Assembly: GCA_964449285.1 (NCBI GenBank)
Contig: CAYUZX010000021.1
Span: forward strand, 1-46,639
Direction: 5' to 3'
Source: QYOJ01 sp964449285
GTDB lineage: Bacteria; Bacteroidota; Bacteroidia; Bacteroidales; FEN-979
Length of the DNA: 46,639 bases
Positions within the stretch are counted from its first letter, which is position 1. Every line of letters begins with the position of its first letter. The notes under the pieces are model-generated. The model saw nothing but the letters and a program-made list of their open reading frames with translations, was not told the origin of the DNA and did no database searches. Below are positions 40,883 through 46,639 of this stretch, piece after piece. Position numbers and translations under genes: made by a program.

Positions 40883-43800
40883 TTATTTGCTAATTTGAAT
40901 CAAATACCTCATTGACTTATTCTTGTAGAAGTGGTTGACCGGAAGGGCCTTATACCTCAATATGTCGGCTCCACCTACAGAGTACTTGTTATACTCAAAT
41001 TTTTTGTCCGGGTTACTATATTTTTGATTTTTTGCTTCATCTGCCTCCCTTTTTTCTTGTTGCTCACGGACCTGCTCAGCTTTTTCCGATTCAAGCAATC
41101 GAGTCAGGATCTGTTGCTGTCTCAGTAATGATTCTCTGGTCACCTCTTTGTTAATAAGATCCCTCTCATTTTGTTCCATCTCCTTTAACGCATTCTGTAG
41201 TCCCCCTTGATTCATCTCACCCTGTTCCTTCAAGGCTTGCTCATATTTCTGAAGCTCTTCGCGAATCGCCTCTTGCTCCGCGGCAAGCCTTGCTATCTCT
41301 TCATTCATTCCCTTTTCCTCCTTTTCACCCCGTTCTCCTTTTTTTCCTTTTTGTGTTTGCCCTTTCTTTTGTTCTTCCAACCCTTTTCTTATTCTATCCA
41401 TCTTTTCCGACATCTGTTGCTGCATCTGCCTGATGTTCTTCATGCTTTTTTGCCCCTTTCCCTTTGTCGGATTCTGACACATTTTGCTGCATTTTCCCTG
41501 CATACTCATGCTCATGTTTTGATTCATTTGCTCCATCGCTTCGTCAAGCAGTACAGCAAGATTATTGATTGCTGTCATTGAAAATTGTTGTTTTGAAAGT
41601 GACAAAGCAATATTTCTATCGTTCAGTGACACTACAGTTTCATTAATATTCCGATTAATTGCATTCAGCTCTCTGGTAATGATTGGCTGAATTAAAAACT
41701 GTCTTTTCCCAATTGCAATCAGAGAATCCCTGACTGGCCCCAGATTTTCCTTCATCTGGCTCTGTTCCGAAATAATATTCTGAAATCCAGGGTCATTCCT
41801 GTTAATTGTTCTGGTGCGGGCGATTAACCTCTCCTGATCGAATGATGTAGTAAGCAAATTCTCGAGAATCTGGCGGATCTGCTGTGCATCCTCTGCATAT
41901 TGTTCCATCTCCGAATCATTCTGCATTGACTCCAGGTCATTCGCCAGTTGATTCATCTGCTTGCCTGCTTTTTTCTGGCTTTTTATTGCTTCTTTCTTCT
42001 TATTCTCCTCCATTTTATCTTTCGCTTCGTTCAGAGAGACCCCAATGCTGTCCTGCTGCTGTTCTGTTTTCTCAATTCCAACAGGCTGTTCCAATTGTTT
42101 GTCCATTACTATCAATTTGTTAAGTTCGGCCTGAAGGGAGTCAAATCTGATGTTCAAATTCATTTGTTCTACCCTATTCTCTTTTGAAACATTCTCCTCC
42201 TGTTCAACTTTTTCAGCTAGTTTTTCCAGCTTTTCAGCTAGTTTTCTCAGTTCAGAAATGGCGCTCTCCAATTTTCGTTCAAACTCAATCTGTTTAAACA
42301 ACTCAAGGTTCCTATCCAATTGTTGCTCCAGCTCTTTAGCCGTCATTTTCATCTCCTCCATCATGCTTTTTAACTTTGTCTTATCCACCTGTTCCATCAA
42401 CTCTTTCAGCTCCCGCAATGTCTTTTTCATCTCGTCCGTCATCAACTCTTGCATGAGCTCATTCAACCTTTTCTGTTTTTCCAACACGTTTTGACTTGTT
42501 TGCAAAAACTTCTCTTCCCGATGAATATTATTCAGGTTCTCCTCTTTCACCTTTTCAATTGCATTTAACATCTCTTCATTCTTTTTTATCAACTCCTCAA
42601 CGTCCCTTTTTTCTTGCCAATCCAACTCCTGCTTCTCCATCATCTTCCGGTTCAGTTGTTCAATTGCTTTTTCAACTTCCTTTGCCTGCTCTTTTGAGTT
42701 CTTTATCTCCTCTTTTATTCTTTTTTCGCTTGCATTTGCATTCGCCTCTACTTCATTGATAGTCAGTGCCTTTATTTCTCTGATTTCAGATTTTGCTGAC
42801 TTTGGTCCATTAATCCCGTCGTTATCCCACACTTCAAAATAGTAACTCATTCTATCGCCCGGATGTTTAATATACGTGTTCACATCTATCGAGTAGTAAA
42901 AAAACTCTTCCCGTGTATCATGGCCAATTTGAAGTTCAATAGTTCCCTGATCGAATAGCATTGTATCGGTTTCTGATTTCAGCTTGTAGTTAAATTCTAG
43001 TTTGCTGAAGCCATAGTCGTCCTTAATCGAACCATCGAAAAACAGCGCTGATGGTAGTACTGAGTCGGAATGAACGACGGTAAGAATAGAGGGGTAGCCA
43101 TCTTCCAAACAAATAATTCTGTAATAAAGTGAATCGCTACTATTGCTAAAATCGTTTTCGGGCTGAATCGAGTAACTTCCTGATGAAGTACATCGTTCAC
43201 TATAGGTAAAAAGGTTAGTTCCCGCTTTTTTCAGTACGATTTCGTGTCCCAGCATCCTCAAATTCAAGAGTTCCACATCCTTTGTTATCCAGTGCCACTC
43301 AATCTCAGTTCCTTTAGGGACAACAATATCTCCCGTGTTTTCGAGTTTCTCCACACCCTTTCCTGTATACGTTGGAAATGTCAGGAAAACAGTGAAGGAC
43401 AGGATTGTTGGCCGTGGAAAAACCTTTATAATGTAGTCAGCGCTAACAAATTCAGTCGTTGAAATTCTGAATGTTGTTTCCTTCTGTATGGATTTGAAGA
43501 GAAAGGAAAACTCCGTAGCAGAAATCCTTTTCATCCGATATGTATACCCATCTGTCTGGATATTGAACTCAAAAGGGATCTCCTCTCCAATAACCTTAAC
43601 CATCAATTCGAAATCCTCCTGTTGAAATGCCGATAAATCCGGGTTCAATATCTCAACGTTGAAATGAGATGAGGATTCATAGGCTGTATTGTAATCTATA
43701 ATTCTGTGTGTTGGCTCAGAAATGAAAGCAGGCGAAATAAGAAGTGCAAGTAAAATGATAGCGATGGGAGGTATGGCCACCTTCAGGTACTTTAAATTTC

Positions 43801-44254
43801 GTTTATAGTTGATGACCAGGGTAAACTGAAAGACCTTAATGTTATTTATCTTCTGATCAATAGAGGCAAGTAGCAAATCAACATCACCTTCCCCGTGCTC
43901 CCTCAATTGGATCAATTGCAGGGCATTCAACAATTTATCCTCTATTTCCGAAAAGTGTTTTCCAATGATGTTTGCAGCCGTTTCGTATGAAATGCGCTGT
44001 CCAAGGTTAAAATAAGAGAGGAGTGGGCGAATGATCCAGAATGCTATTGTCACCATCCCAATGCCTGAAAACAGATAAAAAAGTACCGTCCTGACAATGG
44101 AATCAAAGCGAAATAGGTTTTCGAGAATAATAAACAGTAAATAACTTCCGGTAAGCGTTCCTAACGTAAGAAGGGCTCCGCGAATCATCCGGTTTGTGTA
44201 ATATTTCCGGATAAACCGATCTAGTTTTTTAATTAACAGATGTTCGCCTTCCAT
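40883..44254 (-). CDS. DUF4175 family large membrane/coiled-coil protein
   Basis: 1123 residues from the ATG at 44254 (MEGEHLLIKKLDRF); an ATG six codons earlier is possible. Three N-terminal helices (about 25-45, 53-75, 155-175) precede a beta-rich extracytoplasmic region (about 180-505). It contains TILSFTVFLTFPTYTGKGVEKLENTG, which is typical of DUF4175. The rest is long coiled coil rich in Glu, Lys, Gln and Met (about 515-780, 940-1090), including a Met/Gln-rich patch near EQMNQNMSMSMQGKCSKMCQ. The cellular role is unknown; a structural envelope role is possible. It heads the ybeY-mnmG operon. Confidence 0.85.
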   Translation of the reverse strand: MEGEHLLIKKLDRFIRKYYTNRMIRGALLTLGTLTGSYLLFIILENLFRFDSIVRTVLFYLFSGIGMVTIAFWIIRPLLSYFNLGQRISYETAANIIGKHFSEIEDKLLNALQLIQLREHGEGDVDLLLASIDQKINNIKVFQFTLVINYKRNLKYLKVAIPPIAIILLALLISPAFISEPTHRIIDYNTAYESSSHFNVEILNPDLSAFQQEDFELMVKVIGEEIPFEFNIQTDGYTYRMKRISATEFSFLFKSIQKETTFRISTTEFVSADYIIKVFPRPTILSFTVFLTFPTYTGKGVEKLENTGDIVVPKGTEIEWHWITKDVELLNLRMLGHEIVLKKAGTNLFTYSERCTSSGSYSIQPENDFSNSSDSLYYRIICLEDGYPSILTVVHSDSVLPSALFFDGSIKDDYGFSKLEFNYKLKSETDTMLFDQGTIELQIGHDTREEFFYYSIDVNTYIKHPGDRMSYYFEVWDNDGINGPKSAKSEIREIKALTINEVEANANASEKRIKEEIKNSKEQAKEVEKAIEQLNRKMMEKQELDWQEKRDVEELIKKNEEMLNAIEKVKEENLNNIHREEKFLQTSQNVLEKQKRLNELMQELMTDEMKKTLRELKELMEQVDKTKLKSMMEEMKMTAKELEQQLDRNLELFKQIEFERKLESAISELRKLAEKLEKLAEKVEQEENVSKENRVEQMNLNIRFDSLQAELNKLIVMDKQLEQPVGIEKTEQQQDSIGVSLNEAKDKMEENKKKEAIKSQKKAGKQMNQLANDLESMQNDSEMEQYAEDAQQIRQILENLLTTSFDQERLIARTRTINRNDPGFQNIISEQSQMKENLGPVRDSLIAIGKRQFLIQPIITRELNAINRNINETVVSLNDRNIALSLSKQQFSMTAINNLAVLLDEAMEQMNQNMSMSMQGKCSKMCQNPTKGKGQKSMKNIRQMQQQMSEKMDRIRKGLEEQKKGQTQKGKKGERGEKEEKGMNEEIARLAAEQEAIREELQKYEQALKEQGEMNQGGLQNALKEMEQNERDLINKEVTRESLLRQQQILTRLLESEKAEQVREQQEKREADEAKNQKYSNPDKKFEYNKYSVGGADILRYKALPVNHFYKNKSMRYLIQISK

Positions 44255-44307
44255 TTTCCTGCCACCTTTCAATTAACTAACGCCTTGAAAATTGGAATAT
44301 TTCAACC

Positions 44308-44341
44308 GCTACAAAGTTAGGAATTATCCTACTTTTGTAGC
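44308..44341. promoter_or_regulatory. Palindromic divergent promoter between the DUF4175 gene and cysC
   Basis: The arms GCTACAAAGTTAGGA and TCCTACTTTTGTAGC form a near-perfect inverted repeat with 4 central bases. Each arm contains an exact -7 element: TACTTTTG on plus (44330-44337) for cysC and TAACTTTG on minus (44319-44312) for the DUF4175 operon. The leaders would be about 16 and 54 nt. Confidence 0.55.
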
Positions 44342-44357
44342 ATTCAAACTTATACTC

Positions 44358-44954
44358 ATGGTTAGCTCGTATTTAACTTCCAAGATCTCAAAAGAACAAA
44401 AGGAGCTTCGTCTTCAGCAATCCGCAAAATCAATCTGGATGACCGGCTTATCCGGTGCAGGAAAAACAACACTCGGTCTTGCTCTTGAAAAAGAGCTTTT
44501 TCATCGCGGCTTTTTTGTCCAGCTGCTTGACGGAGACGATGTAAGACTTGGGTTAAACAAGGATCTAACATATAGTGACGAAGGCCGGACTGAAAATATT
44601 CGTCGTATTGCTGAAGTAAACGCACTTTATAACAACTCCGGGATCATCACGATTAACTGTTTTATTAGTCCGACCCATGCTATCAGGCAAAGCGCCCAGT
44701 CGATCATTGGCTCTAGCAATTTTATCGAAGTTTTTATAAAGGCTTCTCTCGCTCTTTGTGAAAAACGTGATGTCAAGGGATTTTACCTGAAAGCACGGCA
44801 GGGGTTGATCAAAGAGTTTACCGGGATCGACTCCCCTTTTGAAGAACCTGAACATCCTGATCTGATTTTGGACACCTCTTCAGATACGATAGAACAATCC
44901 CTTCACCGGATGATCAATTTTGTTATCCCTCTAATTCAGTATAACCCGGCTTAA
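44358..44954 (+). CDS. cysC: Adenylylsulfate kinase
   Basis: 198 residues from the ATG at 44358 (MVSSYLTSKISKEQK). The P-loop is at 30-38 (GLSGAGKTT), with LLDGDDVRLGLNKDLTYSDEGRTENIRRIAEV as the APS-binding region and FYLKARQGLIKEFTGIDSPFEEPEHPDLILDT as the typical lid segment. It phosphorylates adenylylsulfate to PAPS for sulfate assimilation or sulfation. No cysD, cysN or cysH is adjacent, so its partners lie elsewhere. A frame starting at 44292 runs through the promoter and is rejected. Confidence 0.95.
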   Translation: MVSSYLTSKISKEQKELRLQQSAKSIWMTGLSGAGKTTLGLALEKELFHRGFFVQLLDGDDVRLGLNKDLTYSDEGRTENIRRIAEVNALYNNSGIITINCFISPTHAIRQSAQSIIGSSNFIEVFIKASLALCEKRDVKGFYLKARQGLIKEFTGIDSPFEEPEHPDLILDTSSDTIEQSLHRMINFVIPLIQYNPA

Positions 44955-44970
44955 TAATCCTTTAAATATC

Positions 44971-46542
44971 ATGAACGATAAACCCATTCGAGTCAGGTTT
45001 GCACCAAGCCCCACCGGCCCCCTACATCTGGGAGGTGTAAGGACTGCTCTTTATAACTATCTCTTTGCCCGTCAGCACAACGGAACATTTATCCTGCGCA
45101 TTGAGGATACCGACCAGAACCGCTTTGTCCCGGGAGCAGAGGAGTATATTCTGGAATCCCTTCGCTGGTGCGGCCTGGAAGCTGATGAGGATGTGGGTAG
45201 GGGAGGTCCTTATGCGCCTTACCGGCAATCGGAACGCAGTGAGATCTTCAGAAGCTACGTCCAGGTACTTGTAGACCATAACAATGCCTATTACGCGTTT
45301 GATACACCGGAAGAGCTGGACGCCATTCGCGACCAATACCAAAAGGAGGGCCTGGAGCAGTTTCAATACAACGTTAAAACGCGTAATCGGCTCAGGAATA
45401 GTCTGACAATCCCGGAAGATGAGGTTCTTCAGAAAATAGATCAGGGTGAACCTTATGTAATCAGGATTCTCATCCCGGAGAATCAGGTTGTTGTTTTTCA
45501 TGACTTAATTCGTGGAGAGGTAAGTGTGCATACAGATAACCTGGATGATAAAGTATTGTTTAAATCCGACGGGTTGCCTACCTACCATCTGGCCAACGTG
45601 GTTGACGATTACCTTATGAAGATATCTCATGTGATCAGGGGAGAGGAATGGCTTCCTTCGGCGCCTATGCACCAGCTTCTCTACCGGTTTTTCGGTTGGG
45701 AGAGTGAGATGCCACAGTTCGCCCACCTGCCTCTTATTCTGAAGCCCGACGGCCATGGCAAGTTGAGCAAACGCGACGGAGACCGTTTGGGTTTCCCTGT
45801 TTTTCCATTGCAATGGAGAGATCCTGCTACTGGCGACATTTCCCGTGGATATCGCGAAGATGGTTATCTCCCCGAAGCATTCATCAACATGCTAGCTCTT
45901 TTAGGCTGGAATCCAGGCAACGAGCAGGAGCTCTTCACCCCCGAGGAACTTATCAGCCTTTTCTCTTTGGAACGAATTCATAAATCCGCCTCCAGGTTTG
46001 ATCCCGACAAGGCAAAATGGTTCAACCATCAATACCTGGTTGCGCTTCCGGATGAAGCATTGGCTGAGGTCCTGGTTCAGTTAGCAATTGGCACTTGGCG
46101 GTTAGCAGTCCCTCCCCACGTCACCACGGCACCATGGCACCAATTAGGCGATCTTGAATTCGCCCGTAAAATCATCCCCTTGATTAAAGACCGGTTAACC
46201 CTGATCCCCGATCTGCTGGACAATGCCCGGCTCTTCTACTTTCCTCCTGAATCGTATGATATGAAGGTTAAGGAGAAAGTTTGGAAAGGGGATACCATGC
46301 AGATAATAACCGGTTTTAAGTCTGAAGCAGAGAAACTCGGAAACTGGACCAGTGAAACGATCCATCATCTGGTGCAGGATTTCACATCGCGTACCGGTGT
46401 GAAGATGGGTCAGCTGATGATGCCACTTAGGTTGCTAATTGTTGGATCTGACCAGGGTCCCGGTATGATGGAGATTGCAGAGGTGATCGGGAGGGATGAC
46501 TTTATTTCACGTATTGAGAACGGGCTGTTGAAATTCAATTGA
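44971..46542 (+). CDS. gltX: Glutamyl-tRNA synthetase
   Basis: 523 residues. The class I HIGH-type motif is RFAPSPTGPLHLGGVRTALYN and the KMSKS-type motif is GKLSKRDGDRLGFP. The rest, including the YREDGYLPEAFINMLALLGW segment and an anticodon-binding domain, follows the usual order. It charges tRNA-Glu (and, if a GatCAB path exists, possibly tRNA-Gln). A segment near residues 371-392 (QLAIGTWRLAVPPHVTTAPW) looks unlike the family and may be a small in-frame insertion; see findings. It lies 16 bp after cysC. Confidence 0.97.
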   Translation: MNDKPIRVRFAPSPTGPLHLGGVRTALYNYLFARQHNGTFILRIEDTDQNRFVPGAEEYILESLRWCGLEADEDVGRGGPYAPYRQSERSEIFRSYVQVLVDHNNAYYAFDTPEELDAIRDQYQKEGLEQFQYNVKTRNRLRNSLTIPEDEVLQKIDQGEPYVIRILIPENQVVVFHDLIRGEVSVHTDNLDDKVLFKSDGLPTYHLANVVDDYLMKISHVIRGEEWLPSAPMHQLLYRFFGWESEMPQFAHLPLILKPDGHGKLSKRDGDRLGFPVFPLQWRDPATGDISRGYREDGYLPEAFINMLALLGWNPGNEQELFTPEELISLFSLERIHKSASRFDPDKAKWFNHQYLVALPDEALAEVLVQLAIGTWRLAVPPHVTTAPWHQLGDLEFARKIIPLIKDRLTLIPDLLDNARLFYFPPESYDMKVKEKVWKGDTMQIITGFKSEAEKLGNWTSETIHHLVQDFTSRTGVKMGQLMMPLRLLIVGSDQGPGMMEIAEVIGRDDFISRIENGLLKFN

Positions 46543-46563
46543 TCTGGCCGCATAAATTCGACA

Positions 46564-46590
46564 AAAAAAGCGCTTTTTAGGCGCTTTTTT
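46564..46590. terminator. Bidirectional intrinsic terminator
   Basis: AAAAAAGCGC (46564-46573) and GCGCTTTTTT (46581-46590) form a 10-bp stem with a 7-nt loop and T-runs on both strands. It can end gltX from the left and the tRNA transcript from the right. Confidence 0.85.
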
Positions 46591-46591
46591 G

Positions 46592-46639
46592 TTGTCCGAC
46601 AAGGGGTCGAACCTTGACTCTTCTGATCCAGAATCAGAT
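46592..46639 (-). tRNA. tRNA-Gln (anticodon CTG), 3' part
   Basis: On the minus strand the anticodon stem TCTGA / TCAGA encloses the loop TTCTGGA with anticodon CTG (46631-46629). A T-arm CAAGG-TTCGACC-CCTTG and the acceptor strand TCGGACA with discriminator A follow. CCA is not encoded. The 5' part (D-arm and acceptor 5' strand) lies beyond the window edge. Confidence 0.85.

Noticed and set aside
41207..42759. Several plus-strand frames opposite the DUF4175 gene
   Set aside because: They are Ser/Phe/Leu-rich mirrors of the Glu/Lys/Gln coiled coil and have no family features.

Overview
The window is a compact, gene-dense piece of a Bacteroidota chromosome, probably from a Bacteroidales-like anaerobe or facultative anaerobe. 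Three things point there. Two large secreted proteins carry type IX secretion-type C-terminal domains. Many genes have the Bacteroidota -7 promoter element TAnnTTTG. The gene neighbourhoods (DUF4175 / ybeY / mnmG, S46 dipeptidyl-peptidase, DUF5777 barrel, GldH-like lipoprotein) are typical of that phylum. No phage, transposase or CRISPR array is visible.

Layout. 80-1814 (-): an Rrf2 regulator, a ferredoxin-type protein and a cupin in one operon. 1924-5983: an RNA methyltransferase, a pseudouridine synthase, a secreted endonuclease/exonuclease/phosphatase-fold protein, a LysE exporter and an HdeD-like membrane protein. 5993-7764 (-): a LytS/LytT-type two-component pair. 7967-10168 (+): a DPP7-type S46 peptidase. 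10192-18939 (-): a T9SS cargo protein, a fused O-/N-acyltransferase, RNase R and a tandem-ATPase peptide ABC protein. 19093-23518: comF, a lamin-tail secreted protein and asd.

23567-32568 is the most distinctive region. An FNR-type regulator stands beside a respiratory module made of a hexaheme lipoprotein, a monoheme lipoprotein, a DUF5777 beta-barrel, a soluble monoheme cytochrome c, a membrane-anchored heptaheme cytochrome, a NarI/FdnI-like cytochrome b, a Tat-exported ferredoxin subunit, an NrfD quinone subunit and an anchored beta-rich protein. No molybdopterin or other obvious catalytic subunit is present. It therefore looks like an Hmc/Qrc-like membrane conduit that passes quinol electrons to periplasmic, and perhaps outer-membrane, cytochromes. 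Phased FNR-like boxes lie in front of both the regulator and the hexaheme gene.

32597-44254: a stand-alone riboflavin kinase domain, a GldH-like lipoprotein with a 1197-residue histidine kinase, then a long minus-strand operon DUF4175 - ATPase-like - ybeY - mnmG - methyltransferase. mnmG is bracketed by two identical parS-like sites, one of which contains its start region; this suggests an origin-proximal chromosomal location. 44358-46639: cysC, gltX, a bidirectional terminator and the 3' part of a tRNA-Gln(CTG).

Other structure not explained by genes: a 33-bp leader element shared (32/33) by comF and the lamin-tail gene at identical distance from their starts; an intergenic-type repeat that appears to have inserted in frame in the ABC protein linker; a decamer tandem repeat; and a palindromic divergent promoter between the DUF4175 gene and cysC.
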